Position numbers and translations under genes: made by a program. From NCBI GenBank assembly GCA_036508135.1, contig DATCHW010000259.1:1-64000 (forward strand): a stretch of DNA of 64,000 bases, in the 5' to 3' direction. The stretch is from DATCHW01 sp036508135 (GTDB lineage: Bacteria > Bacteroidota > Ignavibacteria > Tepidaquicellales > Tepidaquicellaceae). The notes under the pieces were generated by a model. That model saw only the letters and a program-made list of their open reading frames with translations. It was not told the DNA's origin and made no database searches. Below, piece after piece: positions 47,201-56,824 of the stretch (positions are counted from its first letter, which is position 1; the number at the start of each line of letters is the position of its first letter).

Positions 47201-47364
47201 AATTTCCCTTTTAAAAATCTATTCGATATTAAACCTCTTAATTCTGAACCTGTTGGTGGTTTTTTACCATTAGAATCTTTAGATTCCTTTGACGCACCTG
47301 ATCCTAGAAATAAAACTAATTTTCCGTCGATAAGTTGATTTTTTAAATGTCCTGGCAGTTCCAT
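44257..47364 (-). CDS. SIR2-STAND-TPR defence protein
   Basis: 1035 aa. SIR2-like NADase domain (residues about 1-260): GSGAS 21-25, TTNYD 106-110, His153 in KLHG and GYSLNDPNF 199-208; the NAD-site Asn and His are present. STAND-type P-loop NTPase (about 330-600): Walker A HAGAGKS with Lys376, Walker B RLFLFVDN near 424. Helical TPR-like repeats fill about 640-980. A short beta-rich terminus (GQVNRIGSNYCIIQRDG) resembles an S1/cold-shock fold. This design fits Avs-like SIR2-STAND anti-phage sensors, in which the repeat part recognises a phage protein and SIR2 depletes NAD. It is the last gene of the five-gene leftward run. Confidence 0.88.
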   Translation of the reverse strand: MELPGHLKNQLIDGKLVLFLGSGASKESKDSNGKKPPTGSELRGLISNRFLKGKFLTKNLMEISDLAISESDLFTFQGFLKEIFDRFKPTEIFKGITTFKWVGIATTNYDRLIENAYEESPERLQNPIPFIDDTDRVDTSMHNEINIKLLKLHGCISRITNENCPLIISSEQFINYENERRNVFRQFYSWASDSEILFVGYSLNDPNFRSILKQIDFENKSRPKYFAVIPSFEDEEQRFWEQKRVTLIKGTFKDLFESAKEILPDNQRELLKIEKKEFQHPIGEKFIKNDSSISPSCLEFLKYDVDYVKSVISTKTIRAKDFYRGYNEEWSAIEQNLDVRRDLSDEILLSHFLIEEEEYNNKPEFIIVQAHAGAGKSILLRRIAWDAAKDYAKLCLYIKTGGSIKTDFIKELIILSGERLFLFVDNISRRIKEIRHLFKNIGSEGSKLTVIGCERINELNISCEELFPFITSKIDLKYLNLKEIDNLIELLRKHNALGTNLTGKTNDECRKEFAERMGRQLLVALHEATLGKKYEDIIVDEYNNITPNKAKSMYLTICILNRFDVPVRAGIISRLHGIKFEEFEKEFFKPLEQVIFTNDNKYIQEYEYKARHPYIAQIVFDNVLRDQNEKFDNYLSCLQALNTSYSSDEKAFRQMIKGNELKNLFSDSNKVKFIFKEAQNILGEDSSLYHQMAIYEMNRAGGNLKECLKFLTKASDLSPDNDIIRHTLAEYNLKMSDKVDTPLEKEKYRNEAFNLANKLKNSYTKTYYAYHTLVKIGLKKLEDFKIKNFDISNKEIEDTIKDIQKNLMDGLQQYPQNSYLLSAEADLAKYIYDSDKVIKCLENAFHANPTNTYVASRLAKKYVKDGNLIEAKKVMEKAIESNRNENKHHYFYSKILIELQESDNELILYHLKRAFTPGDNNYDAQILYARQLYIMGKDYHEMKSLFNNLEKARLAYEDKIKKLYLLKDEFIGQVNRIGSNYCIIQRDGIGDTILAKAEDFEDNVFNQITFNSRVHFKIAFNFKGPIAFEIKIINY

Positions 47365-47403
47365 AAAAATTATTTTTAATTTAATTATTTTTATTAATAG
47401 TAA

Positions 47404-47643
47404 TCATATCCATTCTTTTGTTAAGGTGTTTATTTTGTTCATTTGAACTATTGTAAATGAGATTAACTTTACAATATTTCCTACGTTTTCGATTTCGTCG
47501 AGGGTAATGGTTCTGCCTTTTCTGTCTTTTAAATATTTGTCGAGTACCTGATAACCTCCGATGAAAAAATTATAAATTTCTTCGGGGCTGTTATCAAAAC
47601 CTAAATTGCTTAACTGTTTTATATAATAATAAAATATATTCAA
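47404..47643 (-). CDS. Hypothetical 79-aa protein between restriction subunit and SIR2 gene
   Basis: Starts MNIFYYYIKQLSNLGFDNSP; mainly alpha-helical, no membrane segment, no family recognised. It lies 16 bp after the restriction-subunit gene and 39 bp before the SIR2-STAND gene, and may belong to either system. Confidence 0.65.
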   Translation of the reverse strand: MNIFYYYIKQLSNLGFDNSPEEIYNFFIGGYQVLDKYLKDRKGRTITLDEIENVGNIVKLISFTIVQMNKINTLTKEWI

Positions 47644-47659
47644 ATAATTTTTTTTGATA

Positions 47660-50488
47660 TCAATTTATTCTTCCATTTCTCAAGTCTGCGAACCATTTAC
47701 CATACTGTTCAGGTGTCAGTAAATCAAAGGTATAAAGTGTTTTTAAATCAATTCTGAATTCCTCATCAATGTCAATCGGATTAAATGAATCAATAACTTT
47801 ATTTAAACTTTCAAAGTGTGCGGTTCCCCATCTTTCTTTTGCATTCGTAACTTCAGTTTTATCATCATCCGATTTTATTTCGACCGATTTGATTATTTTT
47901 GTTTTTCCTTTATCTTGAAGTTCTAATAAATTAGAAATATTAATATCTGGATTTTCATTTGTAAGTTTAATAATGTAATTATTTATATCAATTTTAATAA
48001 AGAAGTCCGGGTTAAAACTTCTTCGTGTTCTATCTTTGCCCCCTTTAAAGAATTCATAATCTAAACTGTAAAAATCCATATCTCTGGATTTAATCCAGGC
48101 ATCTATATATTTTGAATTATCGATTAATCTTAATAAAAAATCTCTTTCAGGTTTATGATTAACAATGACTAAATTTTGCGGGGTTTTAAACATTGATGTA
48201 TTAACGGCAAACACAGGTTTGAATTGAATACATTGTCTATAATATTTTGAATCTTCTACATCAATGAACTGAATTCCTATTTGTTCTGCATTTCTAGCTT
48301 TTGCTAATCGAGTAAGTTCGTCTATTACAAAAATGTTTTCTCCCTTCAATTCTTCTTGATAATCCTCTGAAATAAAAATAGATGCGAATTTATCTAATTC
48401 ACTCGCTCTAATACTTGAAGCCTTCATCACTTCGGTTTTAATTCCAAATGGATTACCTTCAATATTAATTCTAACAACTTTTTTATTTCCTCTTGGTAAA
48501 AACTGATTAAAGAATATATCAATTTGTTTTTTATTTTCTTCTGAAAGTTTGTTGTCAGTAAATCCTGCAACTTCCATAGCTAATCTGATTACTTTATCAA
48601 TATCTTCTCTTGTAGGCAATGAAGTTAAAATTATTCCATTACCAAAATCAAAATTTGTATTTTCAAATTGCCTGACTTCAAATCTCGTTGCTATATCTTC
48701 TACTATCTGGTCTACAGAATAAAAATTATGAGATAAAGAAAACTTTTTAATGTCAAGAAGATATTCAACTTTTAATTTCAATGTTTCAGTAGGTTTTGTT
48801 AGTATTAAAGTTCTGTTAGATAAATCCTGTTGTAGGGGTTTGGAATCTTCTATTTTTTGTGATGGAATGTAATCCAAATTTAGTAAATTAAAATTGTACT
48901 TATTACGTTCGTACACTTCATTAAGTTTAAAGGTTTTTGAATAGAATCTTGTTTCGCACTCTGTAACAGCATCTAGTAAATCTTTTATATGCTCAGCAAA
49001 TTTCTCATGATTGGTAATCGTTACTTCAGGGTATCTATTCATCACCTGCGTATATGGCACATTTCTTGGTAATCTAAGTCCTCTGCCAAGAACCTGTGAT
49101 ATTAATAACTTTGAGTTAAAAACTCTGTCTTCCATTGGAACTATTTGATATACATTATCAACGTCCCATCCTTCGGAAAGTTTATTAACCGCAAAAATAA
49201 ACTCAACTTTTCCGCCCATCTTTTCCGGGTTTAATTCTTCAATTGCCTCCAATTTTTCCTGATAATCATCATCCGTTGGTTTGCTTATAACGCATATTAC
49301 TTTCTCATTTGCAATTTGATACAACATTGAAGTAGGAAATTCTCTAAAATCCTCAAAATTATTTCTCAAGTATTCTGATAATACGTTTATAAATTCTTGA
49401 GTATTTCTTTCTGCTATTGTTTGTTTAGGGTTTATAAAAATTGTTATTGGTTTTAACCTTGTTTTGCCTAATGTATCTGGATAAGAATATTTTTCCTTAT
49501 TTATATAATGTGTTTTTATTATTTGCTCAAACTTTTGATATGGTGTTAAATCGGGTTCGTCACCTGTCTCTGATTCAGTATGAATGATTGGGTTTATCTT
49601 TTTAATAATTTTATCGTCAAGTGCATCTTTTATTGAATAATTGTAAATCACATCAGTAAAATATTCATCTTGGTTATAAGGAGTTCCTGTAAAACCGATG
49701 TGCCATTTTATTTTAAATTCTGTTCGTATAAACTTCATCCATAATCTTTCATCTTTTACTTCACCTGTTCCACCCTCTTCAAGTTCAAAATGGTCACCTG
49801 AATAGTTTAAATGTGAATAACAATGGTGTACTTCATCGCTTAATACAAGTACTTCGTCGGTTTGCGAAAAAAGTGTGTCCCCGATGGCATTATTATCCAT
49901 GTTATAAATGGAGTTGATATTTTCAATCACAATAGAATTATCTTCAATTGGGTGATTTTCATCAAGTAGGTTAATTGGGATATTCCTGTATTTTTCAGGT
50001 AATTTTTCTTTTAGACGTAAACCTGTTGTCCCGAATAAATATTCCTTGAATTTTCCTCTTAAACCGCTTTCAATAACTGTAGATGAAGGTCCTAATACCA
50101 AAACTCTTTTAACTTTTCCAAGTAATATTGATAAATAAGCAATTGCAAATATTACATAAGATTTACCTGTTCCAGTAGCCATATGAACCACACCCGATAT
50201 TCTATCAGGAAGTGGAAGATGTCTTAAAAAATTTTCTTCACTTTGGAAACGGTGCTGAATCGATATTTTTTTTCCGTAATTTTCAACAGCTAATGATTTT
50301 AAATTGGCATATGCACCTCCCCATAGGTATATTAATAAATTTTTTATGGCACCGTATTGGTAATCACGTCCATTTGTTAATTCGCTAACATACTCCTCAA
50401 TCTCAGAAAAGTCGAACTTGTCATATCTACATTTTCTAATGTTTATATCCAGAGTATGTTCTGAAAGATTTAATTTTTCTACAGCCAT
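47660..50488 (-). CDS. res: Type III restriction enzyme, Res subunit
   Basis: 942 aa SF2 helicase/nuclease. Walker A ATGTGKS (104-110), motif II DEVHH (217-221), motif III FTGTP, and motif VI QVLGRGLRLP. The C-terminal endonuclease domain has a PD-D/ExK pattern: NPDFFIKI and, later, SVEIKSDDD. In family members Res uses ATP to slide or translocate and cuts when two inversely oriented unmodified sites meet. It follows mod by 2 bp. Confidence 0.92.
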   Translation of the reverse strand: MAVEKLNLSEHTLDINIRKCRYDKFDFSEIEEYVSELTNGRDYQYGAIKNLLIYLWGGAYANLKSLAVENYGKKISIQHRFQSEENFLRHLPLPDRISGVVHMATGTGKSYVIFAIAYLSILLGKVKRVLVLGPSSTVIESGLRGKFKEYLFGTTGLRLKEKLPEKYRNIPINLLDENHPIEDNSIVIENINSIYNMDNNAIGDTLFSQTDEVLVLSDEVHHCYSHLNYSGDHFELEEGGTGEVKDERLWMKFIRTEFKIKWHIGFTGTPYNQDEYFTDVIYNYSIKDALDDKIIKKINPIIHTESETGDEPDLTPYQKFEQIIKTHYINKEKYSYPDTLGKTRLKPITIFINPKQTIAERNTQEFINVLSEYLRNNFEDFREFPTSMLYQIANEKVICVISKPTDDDYQEKLEAIEELNPEKMGGKVEFIFAVNKLSEGWDVDNVYQIVPMEDRVFNSKLLISQVLGRGLRLPRNVPYTQVMNRYPEVTITNHEKFAEHIKDLLDAVTECETRFYSKTFKLNEVYERNKYNFNLLNLDYIPSQKIEDSKPLQQDLSNRTLILTKPTETLKLKVEYLLDIKKFSLSHNFYSVDQIVEDIATRFEVRQFENTNFDFGNGIILTSLPTREDIDKVIRLAMEVAGFTDNKLSEENKKQIDIFFNQFLPRGNKKVVRINIEGNPFGIKTEVMKASSIRASELDKFASIFISEDYQEELKGENIFVIDELTRLAKARNAEQIGIQFIDVEDSKYYRQCIQFKPVFAVNTSMFKTPQNLVIVNHKPERDFLLRLIDNSKYIDAWIKSRDMDFYSLDYEFFKGGKDRTRRSFNPDFFIKIDINNYIIKLTNENPDINISNLLELQDKGKTKIIKSVEIKSDDDKTEVTNAKERWGTAHFESLNKVIDSFNPIDIDEEFRIDLKTLYTFDLLTPEQYGKWFADLRNGRIN

Positions 50489-50490
50489 AT

Positions 50491-52578
50491 TTATATTTTT
50501 ATCGGTTTACTTTCATTTCCGTGTTTATCAATTGCAATTAGATATGATGAATCAGTTAAATTCTCAATTTTAATTATATTTTCTTTTATTTCTTTTGCAT
50601 AGATAGCTGTATCCATCTCGAATATTTTGCCATCATAATTAAAATCGACGAGAATCAAAGCAAGACCTTCGAGACCTTCAAATTTCTCTTTATTTTTATT
50701 AAGAATATTTGTCTTAAATTCTTTTATTTTTATTCCCGTTTCAGTTCGTTCGGTTTTTATTTTAACTTCTTGATTAAAATAAAAAGCAGTTGATGAAATC
50801 AGTTTGTTTATATCTGATTGTGAACTCGCTTGTTCTTCAATTTGAAATTGACGAGAAAAATCTTCAAGCACTTTATAAGGAAATTTGAGAAATTTAAAAT
50901 TCACTTTTTCATTATTATCATTTTTAATAGTTATATCATTTGTATTAGTACAGGATTCAGGAGTAATTATATAATAATCTCCTTTAATTTTACTTCCTGA
51001 TGCTTTAATTATATCACGAAGGTAGTCTTCATCAATTTTGATATTTATTAAATATTCGTCCTCCCAAATTGGATAAACTTCAACCGGATTATTATCTTTT
51101 TCTCCGAAAATATTATTAATCTTATATTTCTTCGAAAATTGTTTGTTTTCTTTGGGAATATTAAATAAGCCAAGTACAAATGATATATATGATTCTTTAT
51201 TCTTTCTTAAATCCATTATTTTTGAAAAGTCATAAGCACCTGTTGAAACCACACAAAATGGTTTAGGAGGTTTCCTATATTTTTTCTTTTTATCAGTTCC
51301 AAGTTCTTTTGATTCTGCAATATTCATAATTCTCTTCTGCATAGTGTAAATCGAATGTTTTCCGAAATCGCATACCACCCATCTCCTTTCAAGTTTTTCT
51401 GCAACCGCAGCTGTTGTTCCAGAACCTCCAAATATATCCATTACTAAACCATTTTCTTTTGAAACACTTAAAATAATTCTTTCCAGTAATTCTTCTGAAT
51501 TTTCTGTTGGATATCCTGTTAAAGAAGTATATCCCTTTAAATCCATCCAATTTGAGTCTATCGGAGTTTCCTCGCTTTGAAGATATTCCGGAATACCTCT
51601 AATCTTATCTCCATAAAGATTTGTATATATGACATTATTATTAATTCTTATTCTCCCTTCTTCTATCATTTTGTTAATTTTATCTTGACTGTAGGTCCAA
51701 TGCATTTTTTGTGGTGGAAGCATTATTTTGTTAAAAATATTTCTTTCAGGCGGATTCCTTAGACCAGAAGAAATCATAACATGCCATTCTGGATCCTTTT
51801 CTTGACCACAAAAACTACATATTCTTTTCCTTAAAGGTTTATTAATAACTATATCTATGGATTTTGTATAAAAAAATATTACATCGGTTGAGATATTAAA
51901 TTTATTCGTTTCTTGTGCACTTTTCTTCCTTCGATTTATTATTAATTCATTTAAAAATTTTTCTTTTCCAAAAACTTCATCAAGTATTAATTTTACATAA
52001 TGTCCAAAATGATAATCAATTCTAATAAATATACTTCCGTCATCAGCGAGTAATTCCCTGCAATATATAAATCTTTCTTTCAATGATTCTATATATTCCG
52101 CACCCATTAATCTTGCACTATAACTCATTTCTCCGTCTTTTCCCCCATATTCATCTCCCGTTCCGAATGGTGGGTCATTATAAAATAATTTAACTTTTCC
52201 TTTTATTTTATCTTTTATTAGAGGGTCTTGATTCATAAAACAAGTTTTAAGAAATTGAAGGTTGTCACCCTGAACTATTAAATTCTTCCAATCCCCATTT
52301 TTACCGTTCGCAAAGCTACGAACAATTTGCAAAGGAGCTGCTCCACCTGTAAGTGAAGCTTGTGCGAGAATTACGGCCTCAGACCTTTTCCCGGCATATT
52401 CAAGACTTGGGATTTTCATTCTATCTAGGGTTTTAAAATCGAAATTTCCAGCCATGCGTAATTTTTCAAAAAATCCCGGAGATAGTTTTAATAACAATTC
52501 TTCTGGAATTTCAGATTGATTTTCAAGACACTCTATTACTTTTGTAATCTCTTCTTCTGCTAAATTTATTTTGGACAT
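50491..52578 (-). CDS. mod: Type III DNA methyltransferase, Mod subunit
   Basis: 695 aa beta-class adenine N6-methyltransferase. The catalytic motif NDPPFGTG is at about 134-141 and the SAM-binding motif FGGSGTT at 383-389, in the circular order expected for type III Mod. The variable middle (about 200-370) is the presumed target-recognition domain and contains a single CSFCG pair, a possible half zinc knuckle. The C-terminal 270 residues should contact Res. No phase-variable repeat is seen in the gene. It lies 28 bp after the helicase gene. Confidence 0.92.
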   Translation of the reverse strand: MSKINLAEEEITKVIECLENQSEIPEELLLKLSPGFFEKLRMAGNFDFKTLDRMKIPSLEYAGKRSEAVILAQASLTGGAAPLQIVRSFANGKNGDWKNLIVQGDNLQFLKTCFMNQDPLIKDKIKGKVKLFYNDPPFGTGDEYGGKDGEMSYSARLMGAEYIESLKERFIYCRELLADDGSIFIRIDYHFGHYVKLILDEVFGKEKFLNELIINRRKKSAQETNKFNISTDVIFFYTKSIDIVINKPLRKRICSFCGQEKDPEWHVMISSGLRNPPERNIFNKIMLPPQKMHWTYSQDKINKMIEEGRIRINNNVIYTNLYGDKIRGIPEYLQSEETPIDSNWMDLKGYTSLTGYPTENSEELLERIILSVSKENGLVMDIFGGSGTTAAVAEKLERRWVVCDFGKHSIYTMQKRIMNIAESKELGTDKKKKYRKPPKPFCVVSTGAYDFSKIMDLRKNKESYISFVLGLFNIPKENKQFSKKYKINNIFGEKDNNPVEVYPIWEDEYLINIKIDEDYLRDIIKASGSKIKGDYYIITPESCTNTNDITIKNDNNEKVNFKFLKFPYKVLEDFSRQFQIEEQASSQSDINKLISSTAFYFNQEVKIKTERTETGIKIKEFKTNILNKNKEKFEGLEGLALILVDFNYDGKIFEMDTAIYAKEIKENIIKIENLTDSSYLIAIDKHGNESKPIKI

Positions 52579-52606
52579 TTAATTAATATATTTTTATTTT
52601 TCTTTT

Positions 52607-55600
52607 CTATTTAAAAGCATTTATAAGTAAATTGTTTAATACATCCAGACTTGATTCAATTTTACTTTTTGGTCTTAAATTAAATTTATTTATACGTAAA
52701 AACTTATATCCATAACTTTCGAGTTCGAGCTGTCGTTCTATATCATAATCCAAATATTCCTGAGAAAAATTATGTTCAGTAACTATTAGGGGATTTTTAG
52801 TATGATATTCAACACCATCATATTCTAATATAAGGGATTTCTCCTTGCCATTATTGGAGAGTGTAAACAGAAAATCTACTCGATATTTTGGAATAAACTT
52901 ATTATAAGTTGATTCAATGTATTGACCTATTGGAAACTGTGCAATAATTTTAATTTTATCTGAATTATTTTTATAAAATTCAGTTTGTGTTATTAATGAA
53001 TACAAATTTTTCTCAGCAGGTGAACCAAAAATGTTTTCGTCTGAAATATAGTTATCTATGGAATTATCAGATAGATTTTTGTAAAACTTTAGAGCATCTC
53101 CAAGCCTTGATTTATGATATTCCTCAATTGGCATACTGTGAACAAAAACCATTGTATCTTTAGCCCGGCTAAATCCAACATTTAATCGTTGCATTTTTAA
53201 ACTTCTTATTGTATCTGCCGATCCATCTATAACAGGATAAATTGTACCTAAATCAGCATTATCTATTTTATTATCCTCTACAAATGAATAATAAACGATA
53301 TCTCTTTCCTCTCCCTGAACATCTCCAACAAACCAAATAGTTAATTTATTATCTCTTTTTAATTTATGAAAATCCGGAAGTTCTTTATTAAGCAGTTCTT
53401 CTGTTTTATACTTTTGTTCTCTAAAAGAAGTGATAATCCCTATTGTGCCATTGAAACCATTATTCATCAAATTAATAATATCATCTTTTATGACTTCAAT
53501 TTCATCAATATTAATATTTTTTCCTGAATTTCCTTTGGTTTCAACTTTTAAAAATCTTAATACTTCTTTTATAGGTTTTGTTCTGATTCTATTGATAACT
53601 AAAGGTATCTGATTAGGTCTGTAAAAAAATTCATTTGAATAATCAATAATTTCCGGGAAACTCCTAAAGTGAACATCTAAAGATGTACTATAATTTTTAA
53701 TTGCTTTTGCAAAATTAAGTGTTGATGTTCTAATGCTGAAGGTTTTTAACCATTCAACAGTACCATCTTCAGGTTTATATATTGGTTCAATAATTATATC
53801 ATCTTCACTGATTTCTTGTGAGGCAAGATTAGAAATCTCATCAATTTTGTTTGAATCTATTGGGATACTATTATCATTGGAATATTCTTTTAATATTTCT
53901 TTAAAATATTCAGTAGAATACTTTTGATTAACATTTACAGCACTAACAGCGCCATATTGCAATTCATCTCCAAATATAACAACTTGTTTTGCTCTCAATA
54001 TTAATGAAATTGATTCAGCGATAGAAACTTGAGAGGCTTCATCAATTACAAGAATATCAATTGAGTCTTCTTTCATTGGAAAATATTTCGAAATAATGTC
54101 GGGTTCTGATATTATACAAGAAATATTTTTCAAGAGAATATCAAGTTCTTGTTCTTTTAACCTTTTTCCTTTTTGAATAGAAAGTTTAATTCTTTCTACA
54201 TCCCCGGTATAATTATTAAGGTTCTTTATTCTTTTGTCATTTATATATTCAGTTTCTTTATGAATATAAGAATAATAATCAGAAAGAAGTTTGTTATTAA
54301 ATGAAGTATCTGACTTATTATTATTGAGATAAATTAATAGTTTTAAGTATTCTATAATGGAATTACTTATTTCGCTATTATCAAACAGTATAGAAAATGA
54401 TTTTAGATTATTTATATTTACATTTAACTTACCGAGCAAGGAACTAAAATATTTATTGATATTAACGAAGTCTTCAATAATGGCGATATCGATAGAGTTA
54501 ATAATATTTTTACACTTGGTTAAAATGGAATTAAATTCTAAAACAGATAAACTTTCGAATCCGAGCTCTTTCTTAAATGGATTAATCAGATTAATTTTAT
54601 CAAAATAAAGATTAACATCTTTTAACGTATTTAAACTATCGTAAAAATCTTTAATAGTTAAATTAAATTTATCTTTATTATATATTGTAGATATGTCTGA
54701 AAGAAGAACAGAAAATTTAATACTTTTTAATTGTTTTAATTTATTTTCAAAAGCTTCTTTATTTTTCCCATTTAATAGATTTAATCTCTTAGAGAATTTA
54801 AACCTTAGCACATTTCCATCCGGAAAGACCAGTGAATCAGGCTTTAAATAATCATATATAAATTTTATAGATTGAGAAAATTCTTCCAATACATTATTTT
54901 CAAAAGGTAAAATCTTATCAATGTTATTAATATCAACAGGTAAATCCTTTATCTCTTTGCAAACTTCGGATATTTTTTCTAAAGAATCTTTTTTATTAAT
55001 AAGAGTTGATAGCTGTTCGAGGTTTATAGAATCAAGATTTGATTCATAAATTAGTTGAGATAACTTCTTAATTCTATCCCAATTTATATTAATTGACACA
55101 GTTAATTCAATTGAGTCTTCTTCGACAATATTTAAACTCTTTAATTTATCTTCAAGTTGTTCAAAAATTAATAATTTCTTCAAGTATTCTTCGTAAATAG
55201 AAGTTTTACTAATAAATTCAGAATAATTATTTTTTATTTTTTCTTTCCAGTTATCAATATCTTTCTTAACAGCTTCATCATTAAATTGATTGACTCTGTT
55301 ATTCGCTGCCGATAACACAGGACTTGATAAAGTATTCTGAATGGAATTTATACCTTTATCAAGATCATCTAATCTCAATACTGATGGCTTAGATTGGGGA
55401 TGTAGTTGCTTGAACTTATCTGTTAGCATTCTTTCGATTACGTCAAGCGCTGCCTTTTTATGTGAGGAAATGACTATTGATTTGTTAACTTGATTAGCCC
55501 AATAAGTAATAGCTGTAATTGTATATGATTTACCTGTCCCTGGAGGACCGTCAACAACAATTATCTTATTTTTTTCATTTTCTAATGCTGTTAATATTCT

Positions 55601-56824
55601 CTTTTGCGGTTTATTTAAGTTTAATGGAATCGTGGAAATTAAACTTTGTACTGATTTACGAGGATATTTTTCGTTATATAATAAATCCACTTCGTCTGTT
55701 GTATTATAAACATTTCCCGAAACATAATTTTTTACAAAATCTAGAAATTTACCACCTAAACCAGCATCAATATGCGTTATTAATTCAGAGTAATCTAATA
55801 ATTTTCTGTTCTCTTTTTGAATAATCTGAAAACCAATTCTATATTTTATTTCTGGTTTATTCGGTAATGATAATGATTTAAAAAAAGGTTCAAGAATAAA
55901 ATCATTAAAACAATTGTAGTTGACTTGTAAAAATCTATCAACAGAATTTAAGTAGTAATTTGCATCAACAAATCTGCTTGCTCTAGGCGTTGTTAAAATA
56001 TTATCAAAACCGAAAGTGTTAATTGCGGGAACATTTATAATAACGATGTCCCTAATACTATTAACTATTATTTCGTATTGGTCATCTTGAAACTCAATTT
56101 CAATTAAAAACAAAGGATATTTTTCTTGAGATTCATCAATTTTGATTTGATGAAAAAACAGATACATAGAACCAAGTCCTATAATAGGCACCAATTTTCT
56201 TATAGTTGAAAATAAATCATACATGACAAGATTGAATTCTGTGTTACAAACATAATCTTTAATCTTTTGAATAAATTCATTGGGGTCTAATGTATGTCGG
56301 GAAATATCTTGTAGTTTATCATATATTTCTTGTTCAACTGCATTTGGATTAAACGTAGAAATTGGAAGAATATCAAAATTATAGAGATTCTTTAATTCAT
56401 CGATTTTTTCCTTTTGTATATCCAGGATAACTTCGCGTATTGAATTTCTAAATTCAAGATTATATTTCCGGAATGAATTTCCGAGAATAATATTATTATT
56501 ACAATTAGTATTATTTTCCTTAACTTCATCTATTATTTGTTTAAGGAAATTAATATCATATTTTTCATTTAAAGAATTTAGCAACGAATTTTTAAAAATA
56601 TTAGAATCAATTTTTATACAATATTCGTTTTTCTTAATAGAAATATTTAAAGTCTTACCTGATTTTATTTCAGAAAGTACCTTTTTTTGAAATTCTGGAA
56701 AGACAGATAAATCTGCAGTCAATGAATCATCAGTCCATGCATAATCAATCTTTCGACCAAAGTTGAAGCGGGTTTCGGTAAATGCTGCGAAATAATTTAA
56801 TATACTCTTTGCAAATTTATTCAT
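52607..56824 (-). CDS. SF1 helicase with large insertion and C-terminal Vsr/DUF559-like nuclease
   Basis: 1405 aa. Residues about 1-390 are a unique N-terminal region. Walker A GPPGTGKS is at 426-433, and the helicase Walker B DILVIDEASQ starts at 923, so about 490 residues, largely helical, separate them. Downstream are Upf1-like motifs (IITSFREQKYK, VGDVQGEERDIVYYS, RLNVGFSRAKD). The last ~80 residues contain LILEYDGVEYHT and ERQLELESYGYKFLRIN, typical of a Vsr/DUF559-type PD-(D/E)xK nuclease. Related helicase-nucleases sit in defence islands. It is the first gene of the tight leftward run with mod, res, the 79-aa gene and SIR2-STAND. Confidence 0.82.
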   Translation of the reverse strand: MNKFAKSILNYFAAFTETRFNFGRKIDYAWTDDSLTADLSVFPEFQKKVLSEIKSGKTLNISIKKNEYCIKIDSNIFKNSLLNSLNEKYDINFLKQIIDEVKENNTNCNNNIILGNSFRKYNLEFRNSIREVILDIQKEKIDELKNLYNFDILPISTFNPNAVEQEIYDKLQDISRHTLDPNEFIQKIKDYVCNTEFNLVMYDLFSTIRKLVPIIGLGSMYLFFHQIKIDESQEKYPLFLIEIEFQDDQYEIIVNSIRDIVIINVPAINTFGFDNILTTPRASRFVDANYYLNSVDRFLQVNYNCFNDFILEPFFKSLSLPNKPEIKYRIGFQIIQKENRKLLDYSELITHIDAGLGGKFLDFVKNYVSGNVYNTTDEVDLLYNEKYPRKSVQSLISTIPLNLNKPQKRILTALENEKNKIIVVDGPPGTGKSYTITAITYWANQVNKSIVISSHKKAALDVIERMLTDKFKQLHPQSKPSVLRLDDLDKGINSIQNTLSSPVLSAANNRVNQFNDEAVKKDIDNWKEKIKNNYSEFISKTSIYEEYLKKLLIFEQLEDKLKSLNIVEEDSIELTVSININWDRIKKLSQLIYESNLDSINLEQLSTLINKKDSLEKISEVCKEIKDLPVDINNIDKILPFENNVLEEFSQSIKFIYDYLKPDSLVFPDGNVLRFKFSKRLNLLNGKNKEAFENKLKQLKSIKFSVLLSDISTIYNKDKFNLTIKDFYDSLNTLKDVNLYFDKINLINPFKKELGFESLSVLEFNSILTKCKNIINSIDIAIIEDFVNINKYFSSLLGKLNVNINNLKSFSILFDNSEISNSIIEYLKLLIYLNNNKSDTSFNNKLLSDYYSYIHKETEYINDKRIKNLNNYTGDVERIKLSIQKGKRLKEQELDILLKNISCIISEPDIISKYFPMKEDSIDILVIDEASQVSIAESISLILRAKQVVIFGDELQYGAVSAVNVNQKYSTEYFKEILKEYSNDNSIPIDSNKIDEISNLASQEISEDDIIIEPIYKPEDGTVEWLKTFSIRTSTLNFAKAIKNYSTSLDVHFRSFPEIIDYSNEFFYRPNQIPLVINRIRTKPIKEVLRFLKVETKGNSGKNINIDEIEVIKDDIINLMNNGFNGTIGIITSFREQKYKTEELLNKELPDFHKLKRDNKLTIWFVGDVQGEERDIVYYSFVEDNKIDNADLGTIYPVIDGSADTIRSLKMQRLNVGFSRAKDTMVFVHSMPIEEYHKSRLGDALKFYKNLSDNSIDNYISDENIFGSPAEKNLYSLITQTEFYKNNSDKIKIIAQFPIGQYIESTYNKFIPKYRVDFLFTLSNNGKEKSLILEYDGVEYHTKNPLIVTEHNFSQEYLDYDIERQLELESYGYKFLRINKFNLRPKSKIESSLDVLNNLLINAFK

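Noticed and set aside
50491..52578. Phase-variable mod gene
   Set aside because: Type III mod genes are often phase-variable, but no simple-sequence repeat tract is visible in this coding region.
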